From Schizochytrium sp. TIO01 (taxonomy: Eukaryota; Sar; Bigyra; Thraustochytrida; Thraustochytriidae), in contig SMSO01000033.1 in NCBI GenBank assembly GCA_004764695.1, forward strand, positions 1,193,001 through 1,257,000: 64,000 nt of DNA, in the 5' to 3' direction. This document shows positions 45,657 through 57,677 of the stretch, piece by piece (within the stretch, counting starts at the first letter, position 1; each line of letters begins with the position of its first letter). The notes below the pieces were generated by a model that was not told the DNA's origin, made no database searches, and saw only the letters and a program-made list of their open reading frames with translations. A program made the translations under genes and the position numbers.

Positions 45657-48600
45657 GATGCAGTTCGATGCGCCGAGTCTCAATGGATTAAATTACCTGT
45701 TCCTGAAGGGGTTTGGGTTTTGCTTCAAGATCAATTTGCATTTTTGGTTCATAGCTTTAAATACCCATAAAAGATAGAACAGATACTGATCGCATCACAT
45801 CACAACGCTATTTCTTTAAATTATTTCTTGGGTGCATTTATGCTTTTGACTTAACAACATGCTCTTGCTTCAAAATAAAATAAAAGATGAAAGACAGCGA
45901 TGCACATAGCGTCCATGTGCTACATAAGCTCAAATGCCTAATAAATGCCCCACGGTTCATTCTGAGTTTCTGAATACACGAAACTACACTCTGAACAACT
46001 ATCATAATTAGTACATTAGAAAGAAGGGAAATGGGTACTAATAATATCCGATTTATATTGTAACTTTTAACGGTTGATGGAAATGGAACCAAGCCAAAGC
46101 AACTCAACTTGAACAGATAACACATCTAGAAAGATGCCACTCGAGGTGAAGTACTAAAACTAGAATTCATTTTCAGTATTCCAAGGGCCTAGTGTTGCCT
46201 AGTACAAGACTCCAAAGAAATATTGATTACTACTATTCAAAGTTTATTTTCTGCAAAGATATTTGTAGTGCCACTTCATTTTTTTAAAAGGTTTATTTTT
46301 TAAAAGTGAAGCTCTCGAAGAAAGACTTAAAAAATCTAAAACAAATAAACCAAGTATATCGCACAATTCTGACAATCCGCATACTTTTTCAATTTGAATT
46401 ATACAGAGGACGCGCTTTTGCTAGTTTGATTGCCAGAGAACATGTCCATAGTGGCATATAAAGCAAAGGGGAATTTAGGAAATGGACCGCAAACAAAATT
46501 GTGACAATAATGGTGGCCTGCGTGGTGTTGTTCAAACTCTGGCTGCAACAACAAGAACTTTATTTGCTCGTTCTTCGCGCAGAAACAATCCCGTGAGTGC
46601 CAATCCACTTGAGCTGGCATGAATCGCTCAACTCCGAATCCGATGCAGCCTCTTCATAACGACAGTGGAAAACACTCAAGGTGCGCTATAAGGAAGACGA
46701 GGTTGGTAGTTTGCCTATCTTATCTTGTTAGGTCTTTTTTTATATTCATTATTATATTTTCTTCTTCTAAAAATATCACTAACTTATGTGATAATAACCT
46801 GATTAATAACGAGGGAAAACTTGATGAGGCCATACCCACTTTTAGACAACCCAAAACAACTTAAAACATAAAGCACAGTCTCAAGACTAACAAACAACAA
46901 CTTCACGATAAAGTTGAGGTGCTTTTTACATCCTCTGTAGAGAAAGAACAAATTTCAAAATAGAAAGAGCATTCAGAAGGCCCCAAACTTGGTGTGCGGG
47001 AGACGCGGAGAAGACTTTTTGTTGGCAGGGAGCAATTGCACTTTCCTCTACTAGAGCATTGATTTTCATTTTCCTTTTCAATTTTATTGCCTCCATCTTC
47101 TGGTAGTAAGTTAGCTAGGTACCTCCCTAGCGATACTACTATTTTGAAATTATATGGGCATACACCTATAGCAACAATTAAAGTTTGAAGAAACCAAGAC
47201 TCAAATACAGTATGATGTCTCATTGTTTCTCTCACCTTCTTAGCTGCGCTTTCAAAAAGTTATGTAGTATTCAATAGCAAGCAGCGTACTAGAGAGGACA
47301 TGTTTTATCTCACTTTCAGCTGCAGTCTGACAGTGCGGAATTCTCCGCAGTGTGCACCATGCCATCGTGCCATTGATTAAAAATCACACATTACAGATGT
47401 TATTATTCAATGCCAGTGTTGTATGTTAAGATATGATAGGAAAGCAAAAACGTGCTGGAGCGATAGCAGGCCAACCGATTCTCATTAAAGCATGGCTTGC
47501 TCAACAGAAGTTGGACGAATCCTAGAGACGGGTCAATTCCGCGAATGCGGACCCAGCGGGAAGTACAACTTTACATTCATAATAATCAATGAGCTTGTAG
47601 AGTTAAAGAAACCTAAAAATAGATCATCGCACAGGCTGCAAAGTTTACTGTAAACTAGAGTTGCTGAGGATGCCTGATTTGCGAAAGATTCTAGCTAGAA
47701 GGTCATTGCAACCTTTTAGATCTAAACTCATTTTAAACAATCGCATAGTACACGCCCCAGGGTTGAGCCACCATATATGAAGAGCTGCATCTTAACTACG
47801 AACTATTTGGTCGAATGAGAGTACGTCCCTCCAAACAAAGGATACTACCATTTTCAACTCGGATTGCATTTCAGACCGCTGAAGGTTGCATTCTGATCTT
47901 GCACCTGGCAATTTTTGCATTAATGTATTGTCAAGTTGTCATGTAATCGTATTTCGTACAGGGTAGAAAGATTACATATCATCTAACTTCGGAAAATCCA
48001 AAACGTGTTTTCATTTTGGGATAATCAAATATGGCCATGTATCTCCATACCAAATGATCTAAATCTGTAGAAAGAGAGTTTACCTACCCCAGAGAAAGTC
48101 CGGATGCCTATGTTTGTGGTGTTTATGCTTCATATAATTCTCGTTGCCAAAATTCGTTCACCTGGAGTCAGGTTTCATGGTATGGCCTTTAATTCAATAA
48201 CTATCATGAAACTTTAATGATGTGTAACTCATTTCACTGGCAACCAAGCTAGCAGTTTAAGCCTTTTGCGATATACTTCACCGTTATCTGCTAAAATGCA
48301 CTATATTTTCTCCTCGTAAAGTTTGACTGGCCTTGAAATGGGGTTATTTATAGCAAGCTACTTTTAGTCATAGTTGGCAGGTAGAGAAATGATTCAATTT
48401 AAAGCGGCAACTTTCCCCCCAAACAATCATCAGCTGCAAAACTTTAGAGTATTCTACTCGTGATAATCTTGCTATCGTCCAGAAACCTTCCATCTTTTCA
48501 TGCCAGCTTGTTGCAGATATTTCAGTAAAGTAAAATATAACCAATGTTACTCGAGTAGATATGAGAGCATACCCAATTAGTTGTACATAGTATTTGTCCA

Positions 48601-51581
48601 TTATATTTGTATATTACGCTTAGAACGAGGTAACATCTATTGTTCACGGCATCCTCAAATTTAAGATCTCTAACTGCCCCTCCATAAAAAAGAAGCAGCT
48701 ATGATGCAAAAGACTATGACACATTCAAGTTTACAAACTTCACCAAAAATTCTATTTGCACATTTGAAGCTTTATCCATTTGTAGGTTGAAATATTGAAT
48801 TCATTAGAACCTCTACAAATCGAAGAATAACGAATCGAAAATCTTAACCACAACATCCACAGGATTCCTTAGTAAATTCTGAAAGATGAAAGCTTTGAAG
48901 AAGGCATGATTGAGAAGACTTCGTAACTTTGGCTTCCAAAGTCGTGACCTGCTGTCCTTGGGACTCAACCCCAAAGAAGATAAATTTATACCAACCTTAG
49001 GAGACTGAGACAAACTTAATCACAACTGAACGGGATGAGTTAACTCGTTTCTTCAACAATGCCCCATACTAATTCTAGCAAATGCGTATGTTTACTTTCA
49101 GTTTTTGTATGTCCTGCGTTCACAACCATGGCTAGTCTCGTTCGTGTGCAAGCCCTTAATCCTTGAGGGTGTACAATCAAAAACTCGAGTAAGGTCTTGT
49201 TCACTAATTGCTTCGATTGAGAGTCTCACCAGTAAAAGGCGTCGTTTACATGAATACTTGCCAGTAGGAACTGGCAAGTTAATTTATCATCAGCTGGAAG
49301 AACATATCTGCTATCGGGTACCGCCTCTTGGTTGCTCTTTCCCTCACATTGACTCATAATCTGCCAAAATATACTGGTGCTTTCATTTTTAACAGTCGTT
49401 GTGTTTGGTGCTAAACGTTTAACTCTGACTAGGCAAAGGTTGACTGGCAAGATGACAGAATCTCAGTCTTCCTAGAGTTGAATTTTATAGGCCTTTTTTA
49501 ACATCTGAGTTAATTATGACGCTAAGCAGACGGTGGTGCGCGTTCTGTGGTAAAAATCCATGAAAAAGAGGAACTTCATGCATGCAGCCACGATTTTCAC
49601 TTCTGGTTTCAGCTCTCAGAATTCTATCGAATGTATCCATTTACATGCAGTCTTACTCACTTTAGCACTTTGTACCTAGAGTTTAATTGCTAGCTCCTGT
49701 TATGCCCTAGTATGCCTTTAAGATAGTGTGCAGACAGTCCTCGAACTCGTGTATGATTTTCGATAAATGTTCTTAAGTAACGAGTATGTTGATCACTCGC
49801 TACCCACCCCATGGAGTCGAGAGCATCCTTTGCACTGGGCTCGTCTCATTTGAGACCAGCTTCACACCGAAGTACTCTAAAAATCAAGGGAGTGTTTGCT
49901 GACACTTTTTGTAACTATGAAAGCTTTAATCTTCAAGCTGGAACAAACATCTTATCATGCCTGATCTCAGTGATACACATTGCGCTATGATACCCAAGTA
50001 ATTGCGATAATTTACAGCAGCAGTCTCTTGCTCTAATACTTTTTTCGTGAACTCACCAAAACATTTTTCTTGATTAATGAGTCTAGTAGCACGCGGACCG
50101 AGCGGTGCATTTATCTTAATGGTGAGAAAATCCTATTCTGTCTCTATCATGATTATGTTAGCTCGGGTCTCATACAATGCTAAGTCGTCAACTTTCTCAA
50201 CTCATAAATAATAATTTCATTGTTTACGATATATTGTTTACTTCAAAACGCACTTTATCCCTCGTGGCATGTCTGGTCGCGTGCCACCTTCACTAATCGG
50301 AGACAATAACTAGCTACTTTTCTCGAATTTAAAATCACTTTTCAGTTTTCCAATACACGCATATAGAATTCACCATTACACATTAAGTCTAGTTCAAATA
50401 AGATAAGAATAACAAGCATGGCTTGGGTAGGCAATGACCCTCTCATATAGAAGTAGCGTACCAACTAAGCCACACTATTTAGCATCCACTATTTTCATAC
50501 ACTTCATACTCAAACTCTACAAGAATGAGGAAAACTATGTCGTGCGCTACATATATGTTGCACCACATCTAGCTTTGCCGATTTCCACGCTCCAGGCTTT
50601 GGGGAAAGGCTAGGTACTAAATTAACACCTACTTTAGTTCATGATCTAGTCTAGTAGCTAGCTACCTACTTCTCGTATCTAACGAAAATCAATGCACATT
50701 TCCGTTGCTATTTTTCTGCTTCCAAGTTCTTCATTGCAATTGTTACAAGGACTTATGTTTTGCCAATTCTTGATATAGCATTAGCCGAAAAGAACTTATA
50801 TTCTTTGGTATGCTTATGACGAGTGCTCGCATAAGAGGGTGGTGTCATGCATCAATACTATCATTGTGTGCTTGTTTTGGCTTGAGTTCTATTTTTAACC
50901 CAAGTTTTAACTTTATTATTATTTTGTAATAGAAGTTGGCTCTAACTATTGAGTGTGGTTGTTCAGCTTTTAAGTGCTCGCTTTGACTTGGACATTTACC
51001 CAAACAAAATGATTACTATTCGTTGTAAAGCTGATTGCCCAAAGACAGTCTACTTCCGGACAAAAGCAATAAAATAGAAAGGAGCATGCCCAACTTTTTA
51101 TATTTTCTTTTTCAAATGAAAATTAAAATTCAAAAGCCAAGTTGAACCACCATCCCGATTCATGATTGCACAACTCTTGATACTTTATTTTTGCTCAGGG
51201 ACACGCGCTATTTGGCTACAGAGAGGAAAATTCCTATTTAAGAAGGTGAAGTTCTGGACTCAGAGCACAAACAAATTTGAGTTGATTACATCGAAGTTGT
51301 CCTAAGTCTCGAAAGTGTGAATGGGGGAGTTCCACACTTAAGAGAAGTGTATACATATCGAATTAAGCCTACAAATTTAAACCTGCATACTTTTGACTAT
51401 GGGACAATCTAGGGACTTGAGCTTCCATAGCTATGTGCTGAATAGGAGCTATAGGTATATTACAGAATCGCAGTGCCTGTTCCGTAAACTATATGCTGGT
51501 CGCTCAATAGCATCAGCAGCTAGTGCTGCAGCAAATCCCCAAAACCTGAATTCGAAGAAAGACACGTCCATAGTAGAAAGA
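45657..51581. other. 5.9 kb AT-rich spacer between the two halves of the lipase array; no gene seen
   Basis: The largest gene-free stretch of the window. Short frames only (up to about 110 codons, for example 46903-47235 minus) without domains. No terminal repeats, transposase-like or reverse-transcriptase-like sequence noticed. It separates the minus-strand lipases A-C from the plus-strand lipases D-E, so the promoters of C and D should be at its ends. Confidence 0.6.
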
Positions 51582-52642
51582 ATGACTTCGCCTTTCCATA
51601 CCGTCATACTTTGTGCTGTTGTAGTACTGGCTATTCTTAGCCAGACGGAAGCTAAGCTCAGTGGCTTGACAGGACGCAAGCTCAGAGAATCTCTTGAGAA
51701 GGACCTTGCAAACATTGACGCGGCTCAGGCTCGCAGCTTGGGCCTTACGAGCTCGCAGGTGAGCCTTGTCAATGCTGCATGGGCTGAAATTGAAGCAGCT
51801 GAGTACCCGAACGCTGTTGTCTTCGGCAGCGACCGTGCAGCTGTCTATCGTCAAGAAGACACTGTCTATGGCACGGATGGTGAAACTTCAGGTTACGCAT
51901 GCTGGGTGATGGCAGAGGAAACCTCATCTGATGACAGTAAGTTTTGAGCACTCGAAAAAAGGTCAAAACATGGTGACTGACCCTTGACAAAATTATGAAA
52001 ACTGTTTAATCTATAGTGAACGACTGGATGAATAATCTTGACGCTGGCTCAGAAGACATTTCCAGTATTAAAAAATATTTAATGCAGGACTCATCATGCG
52101 GCTGCAAGTCCTACACGTGGTGGGGCTTGTGGTGTAGCGAGTACAAGACTTGCGAGAAATCTCGTAGTTATGAGTCTGGCTATGATGGTTTTGTAAAAGC
52201 TTACAATGGTATGCGTGATGATATCTATAGTCGTATGCAGTCTGCCTGTAACCCTGAAGATCGCCTTATTTTAACAGGTTACTCCCGTGGTGCTGGAATT
52301 ATCAACGTTCTGGCCTATGTGATCTATAAGGATGACCTCTGGGATACAAGCAAGATTGTACAGGTGACCTTTGGCAGCCCACGAACCTTGTCCGACGATT
52401 TGTCTGATGAAGTTCATGGACAGTTTGACCAGCTTCGGATCATTTACAAAAAAGATGCTGTTCCTTCAGTTCCTTATTCCATCCTGGGTTTTAAGCACTA
52501 CGGCACAATGAGGTGCTTTGAGTGTGGTTATGAAGAAGGACGTGATAACCCATACTGGAGTTGGTTTGTAGACAATGGCATTGACGATCACGTCTCTTAT
52601 GCTGATTGGCTTCCCATTTCAGATGGCTCCTTCAGCGCATAA
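51582..52642 (+). CDS. class-3 lipase-like gene D, secreted type, intact
   Basis: Exon 1 is 51582-51936 and exon 2 is 52017-52642. The phase-1 intron is 51937-52016 (GTAAGTTTTG...CTATAG, 80 nt), giving 326 residues. The ATG at 51582 gives a clean signal peptide (hydrophobic VILCAVVVLAIL, cleavage near TEA/KLS). An in-frame ATG at 51399 would add 61 residues and bury it, and the DNA just upstream of 51582 is conserved in gene E before its own start, so the shorter form is preferred. There is no TM anchor, unlike A-C. Triad: Ser208 (TGYSRGAG), Asp265 (YKKDAVPSVP) and His310 (DDHVSYADW). Cys-rich insert SCGCKSYTWWGLWCSEYKTC and MRCFECGY. A C-terminal extension of 11 residues is absent from A-C. 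Likely an extracellular or lumenal esterase/lipase; substrate unknown. Confidence 0.88.
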
Positions 52643-55286
52643 ACATACGAAACGAAACAGGCATAAAGAATAGTTTATTTCTATATCAGTAAAGTAATCT
52701 GTGATTAGTTTTCAGTGTAATGTGAGATTACAGATCTTATATATGGTATAAACGAAGTTTTCTTTAGTGACTTATAGTACATTGGCACATTTTTCCTTTT
52801 CTCTGATTCTCAAGAACAGCCATTTCGACAAATTCTACATACCTATATCGAATGTAAAAAGGCTAGAGGACAGCTCAATGTTGAAAGCTATTCGCAGGGC
52901 AATTTGCCCTGTGCCATGTTTTAAAGGTATCGTTTGATTTAAAGGTATCGTTTGATTCTAAAACACCAAAAGAGAAAGTTTTAAAGGTTGAATTGGTGAC
53001 GATCCTGCAATTATCAATCGAAGGAGCACTTGGATCAGACATGATTAAAGTTCTTGGCTTTCCAACAAAATTCTTGGAGACTAAAGGTCTATTCAAAAAA
53101 AGAGATCAAACAACCAGATATGCTTTCGGAAAGCTAAGAAATTCCTATCTAAGATTTTTAGACCACAAAATAAATTTGTAGGAAAAAAAATTAAAAAGGA
53201 AAAAGAGAAGAGCGAGGAGGCAAGATCACCAAACGACCTTCGATTCTGTGTAAAACAAAATATGTCTGTTTTAGTATACCAAATCAAGAAATAGATCGCC
53301 CTCCACATATGCAGTCCACCTTTGGGTTAACAAGTTGCTAATTTAAATAGAGTAAGTAACAGCCTTTCTGAGTCCTTTCTGTACCTTGACTTTAATTAAC
53401 AAGTCACTCTCAAGCAAATTATTCCACAACATGAAGTGTATGATGAGAAGTTGCATATCTTCATCAGGGTAAAAAGTAAGACATATCTAAGGATGTTGAC
53501 TTTTCATACAAACAAACACAGTTTTCGACAATTTCCTGTCCTAATATCGAAACACGCGTATTTTAAATTTATAGTACCGGATTTTATATCCTGAATTTTA
53601 GACTTCTTGCTGTCCCATGTGTCTATCTTCGATTTCTCTTCGTAGACTTCAGCGTAAAAGGACATAATTCAAGGTTGCATATGAAAAAAGAGTTCTGGAC
53701 GTACACGCCTATGTGTTGGCCATGCGACATTTTTTAATTTCTTCACATACAAAATCTTATTTTTCTAAGGACCTATTCACATTTTCTAAGTTTGTTGACC
53801 CAGGTGTTTGCCTGCTGATACAAGTTTCATTTGCAGAGACGAGACGGATACATAAACCAATGCAGATATGATGTCCATTCTATTAGTTCGACAGTGTCCG
53901 GTCGGTAGGTTAAATACCAAGGAACGTGCAACCTGAATTCCAAAATTTGAGAAAGATGACTGGTGTCTTGTACTCATTCGGGATAGCAAGACTTCACTTT
54001 CAATATAGAAAGAACACCCCCCGTCGCCGAGATTCAGCAGATTTGGGTTACCAAGTAAACAGCGCGTACCCCTCCAGTGCTCAGGCCCTCCATATATTTC
54101 TGGCAGCAAGCCGTTGAGAAGAGGTAGATCCTCGCGTGTCCATTGAATTCAGAAAAGGAAAAGAAAAAAGGAATTACTTTATTGATTATACCCTTTACGT
54201 AACTTAACAAATGTCATAAGATTTGATTGGCTCTCCAAACCCGTCCGAAACAATGACTTTACCTTTCGTTCGGCCATCTTCGGAAATAAGTGTTGGGTTG
54301 TGAATTAGTAAATTACCCGAACGACGCTACAACTGCTGCTTACACAAACTCGTTAGTCTTTATTCTCCAGTCTTCGATGACATTAATATAATATCTACAA
54401 TACACCCATGAAATCTTGTATTAGCAGATTTTATCTTAACAAGGGGGTTAGATTACAACAATCAAGCATATTCACTACCCTAAACTACACTTTTTACTCA
54501 AAAGGTGTATGGAAGAGAGGTCTCAGGCAAAAAGCTAGATACTATTATAGAGATTTGTCGATTCACATGCCAGAGGATTTAAGTCTAGAGCTATGGTCAT
54601 TGCATGCAAGATAATTACCTCTTCACAATTCTAAAGATGAAAGGATGTGATTGCAAAGCTTCGTTTCTCCGATTGCAGTTGCTACAGGAGTTTTCCATGA
54701 TTTTAGTGTTTAATAGTTTGCTAGCTTTTCTGAATTTTGGTAGCCCGGAAAACTCGATATTTGAAGTTGTTAGTACTACCTACTTCAAATGCAAGTACTG
54801 CATACAATGAGGACCATATATAATTACGCACAAACCACAAGTTCAAAGCCACCAGCAAAAGATGGCAACAAATGTTAAAAAACGTGACACTACCTCCACC
54901 CAATTGCACTTCCCCCCTCTGGGACACGTGCTTTTGGTTGAGGCCCAAGGCCCTGCTGTTATGAAAGGTATAATTTTGTCTAGACACAGAGATCAAACCG
55001 ATCTGAGTTTATTTCATCAAAAGCATTTAGACACGGAGGAAGTGTTGCCCAACCCTTGTTATCTAAGAACATTGGACGCTTGAAGTCACGCACTTAAAAT
55101 AAACAGTCGATCCATGTTAATATGCTAGCTGGAATCTGTTAGCTGTTTTTCAAATCACTATAGATAGGGCCGTGCTTTGAGTGTGGGCTATAGACGCACC
55201 TAAAAACGTACCAACATCAGGTAAGCAGCTGGTGCTTCAGCAATCCCGAAATTTGAAAGCGAAGAATAGGCAGGCAAGATAAAGGA
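52643..55286. other. 2.6 kb spacer between lipase genes D and E
   Basis: No gene recognised. It contains a two-copy 18-bp repeat (52921-52956). Near its right end, 55224-55265 resembles the sequence before gene D (51516-51561), marking the edge of the duplicated unit. Confidence 0.6.
52921..52956. repeat. two-copy 18-bp tandem repeat
   Basis: Two adjacent copies of TTAAAGGTATCGTTTGAT downstream of lipase gene D. No function evident. Confidence 0.85.
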
Positions 55287-56352
55287 ATGGGTTTGTCTAT
55301 GCGTTTCATAGTATTTTGGGCTGTCATTTTATTAATAGTTGTTCCCCATGCAAATTCTAAATTGAATGATCTCAGAGGTCATACACTCAGGCGATCTCTT
55401 AAGAAGGAGCTTGCATACGTTGACTCAGCCCAAGCTCGCGGCTTAGGCCTTACAAGCTCGCAGGTGAGTCTTGTTAATACAGCCTGGGCCGAAATTATAG
55501 CGGCTAGGTACCCTCGTGCTGTCGTGGCTGGCAGCGACCGTGCAACAGTCTATCGTCAATTGGACACTGTCTATGGGACAGATGGTGGAACTTCAGGCTA
55601 TGCATGCTGGGTGATGGCGCAAGAAACTTCATATGGTGACAGTAAGTCTTCATTACTTGACACATATTTTATCAAAACAAAGTAGCTGACTTATGACAAA
55701 TTCTATGTAATTGCTGTATATTTTAGTGAACGACTGGATCAATAATATTGATATGGGCTTGGACAACATTCTTAGTATTAAAACTTACGAAATGCAAGAC
55801 TCATCATGTGGCTGCAAGTCTTATTCATTGTGGGGCCTATGGTGTAATGAATACAAAACTTGCAATAAAACTCGCAAGTATAGATATGGCTATGAGGGTT
55901 TTGTGAGAGCTTACAACGCTATGCGGGTTGGAATCCATAGCCACATGAAAACTGTATGCCAGCCTGAGGATCGACTTATTCTAACAGGCTATTCCCGCGG
56001 TGCTGGGATTATAAATGCTTTAGCCTACGTGATCTACAAAGATGATCTCTGGGACACAAGCAAAATTGTGCAAGTGTCCTTTGGAAGCCCGCGTACCTTG
56101 ACAAGTTCCTTGTCTGATGAGATTCACGGAAAATTTGACCAGCTTCGAATCATTTACAAAAACGATCCTATTCCTTCAATTCCTTATCCACTTATGGGCT
56201 TCAAGCACTACGGTACAATGAGGTGCTTCGAATGCGGTTACGAAGAAGGACGAAACAATCCATACTGGAGCTGGTTCTTAGACAATGGATACAATGATCA
56301 CATCTCTTACTATTATTGGTTTCCTATCGAGGACGGTTCCTTTGGCGGATAG
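55287..56352 (+). CDS. class-3 lipase-like gene E, secreted type, intact
   Basis: Exon 1 is 55287-55641 and exon 2 is 55727-56352. The phase-1 intron is 55642-55726 (GTAAGTCTTC...TTTTAG, 85 nt). Exon lengths are identical to gene D (355 and 626 nt), giving 326 residues. The signal peptide is IVFWAVILLIVVPHANS. Triad: Ser208 (TGYSRGAG), Asp265 (YKNDPIPSIP) and His310 (NDHISYYYW). The Cys-rich insert SCGCKSYSLWGLWCNEYKTC and MRCFECGY are kept. It is the closest relative of gene D and lies in direct orientation 2.6 kb downstream, so D and E are a tandem duplicate pair. No lesions. Role unknown beyond a predicted secreted ester hydrolase. Confidence 0.88.
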
Positions 56353-56825
56353 GACAATATGATGATTTAAATAAGAACTCATTTGACGAATAATTGTCTT
56401 GTTTTTATAGTGAAGCAATGTTCTATACTTATTCCTGGTCAAACTAAAGTAATCATTAACCTTGCTCGTAATGTCCTCTTTTTAAAAAAAAAGGTATTTA
56501 CGATTAAATAATCAGGATGAGTGCAATCGAAATGAAGTCCATGTTTTGAGAGTTTATTTTATGAATAATCTCAACCATACCCACTTTAACAAAGCTGTTT
56601 TTTTAAATCTTGTAATTGAAGTACGCTCTAGCAGATTGCACTTGAATAGTAGGCTCCTCCGTAACTATCTGCTATGTAAGATCGTTCGGAAATTGTTCCC
56701 CCAAATTCTTGCATTTATTAAACGAACGAAAAAACAGGACTAGGACTCCAAATGTTCAACTACTAGTTACCATATTAAATAAAGCAAATAGCTAAGGTAA
56801 ATAATATAATAATAATGTTCTCTCC
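56353..56825. other. spacer between lipase E and the SET gene
   Basis: AT-rich, with no gene seen. The promoter of the SET-domain gene should be here. Confidence 0.6.
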
Positions 56826-57677
56826 ATGGCCCGGACAGCAATACTTGCAGAACCCTATTGCAGATTCCATTGCAACATGACGCATAGATCAAGCGGGTAT
56901 GATTTCACGAGCAAGGACGCTCGCTTGCGATGGCAACGCTGTGCTCCATGCCGACTCGTGAACAGAGACCTCGGTTATCCAGTACTCGTTGTAGACGACG
57001 ATGGCGAACCAGTGGACCCGGGCTCTTCAGAAGAGCTTGAAGTGTCTCTGCGGGCTGACCAGAGCAAACGATGGCAGGAGGCTGTGGAGAAAGCAGTTTC
57101 CGAAGGCTGGGTAGAGCTTGAAAATCGGGAAAGTCAAATTGAAGGCTTGGGTGTCTTTACCAAGGTCAAAGTTGCGAAAAACACAGTTCTAGGCTATTAC
57201 AATGGAACAGTGCACACAACAGAGACATGGGAGGAACTCACTGGAGGCAATGATGAAAATGAAAGCGAGGGCGAGAGTGAGAATGAGGCAATCAGAAAAG
57301 AAATTGCGAGTGGAGAAGAGGCTGGTCAGGCTAACAATACTATGGAGGCAGATAATATTACCTTGGACGAAAACTTTTTGTTTAACCTAAATGATGGAGC
57401 ACATGGAGTCATGCTGGATGGCAAGCATGGAGATTTTGTAAACGAGCTCAAATACCTCAATCACTCATGTGAGCCAAATGTAAAGATGCAAGAAGTATTT
57501 CTTGATGGGGCATGGGGAGTGATTGTCTATGCTCTACGAGATCTTGCTGAGGGTGAAGAGCTGACTCATGATTTTGCCCTGCATACTGAAGACCCGGATG
57601 AGGCTTTAATTTTGTGCAGATGCCAGACATCCAGTTGCCGGCAACGATTATTTGCATACTTTCCATGGGACGATTAA
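56826..57677 (+). CDS. SET-domain protein with acidic insert (putative lysine methyltransferase)
   Basis: A 283-residue single-exon protein. The N-terminus has a Cys/His-rich patch (CRFHC at 12-16 and RCAPC at 39-42) that could bind zinc. The SET domain begins near 98 (ESQIEGLGVFTKVKVAKNTVLGYYNG). It is split by a Glu/Asn-rich insert (about 140-180), then resumes with NELKYLNHSCEPNVKM (NHSC motif 212-215), WGVIVYALRDLAEGEELTHDF and a post-SET CxCx4C (264, 266, 271). SET enzymes transfer methyl from SAM to protein lysines. The usual ELTxDY ending reads ELTHDF here, so the position normally held by the catalytic Tyr is Phe250. It may be a weak or altered-specificity enzyme, or use another Tyr. 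Substrate not predictable. Confidence 0.87.
   Translation: MARTAILAEPYCRFHCNMTHRSSGYDFTSKDARLRWQRCAPCRLVNRDLGYPVLVVDDDGEPVDPGSSEELEVSLRADQSKRWQEAVEKAVSEGWVELENRESQIEGLGVFTKVKVAKNTVLGYYNGTVHTTETWEELTGGNDENESEGESENEAIRKEIASGEEAGQANNTMEADNITLDENFLFNLNDGAHGVMLDGKHGDFVNELKYLNHSCEPNVKMQEVFLDGAWGVIVYALRDLAEGEELTHDFALHTEDPDEALILCRCQTSSCRQRLFAYFPWDD

Noticed and set aside
51399-51581. N-terminal extension of lipase D from an upstream in-frame ATG
   Set aside because: It would bury the signal peptide, and the same DNA segment is present before gene E outside the coding frame used.
45657-51581. Transposon or LTR element in the large spacer
   Set aside because: I found no terminal repeats, target-site duplications or coding remnants by eye.
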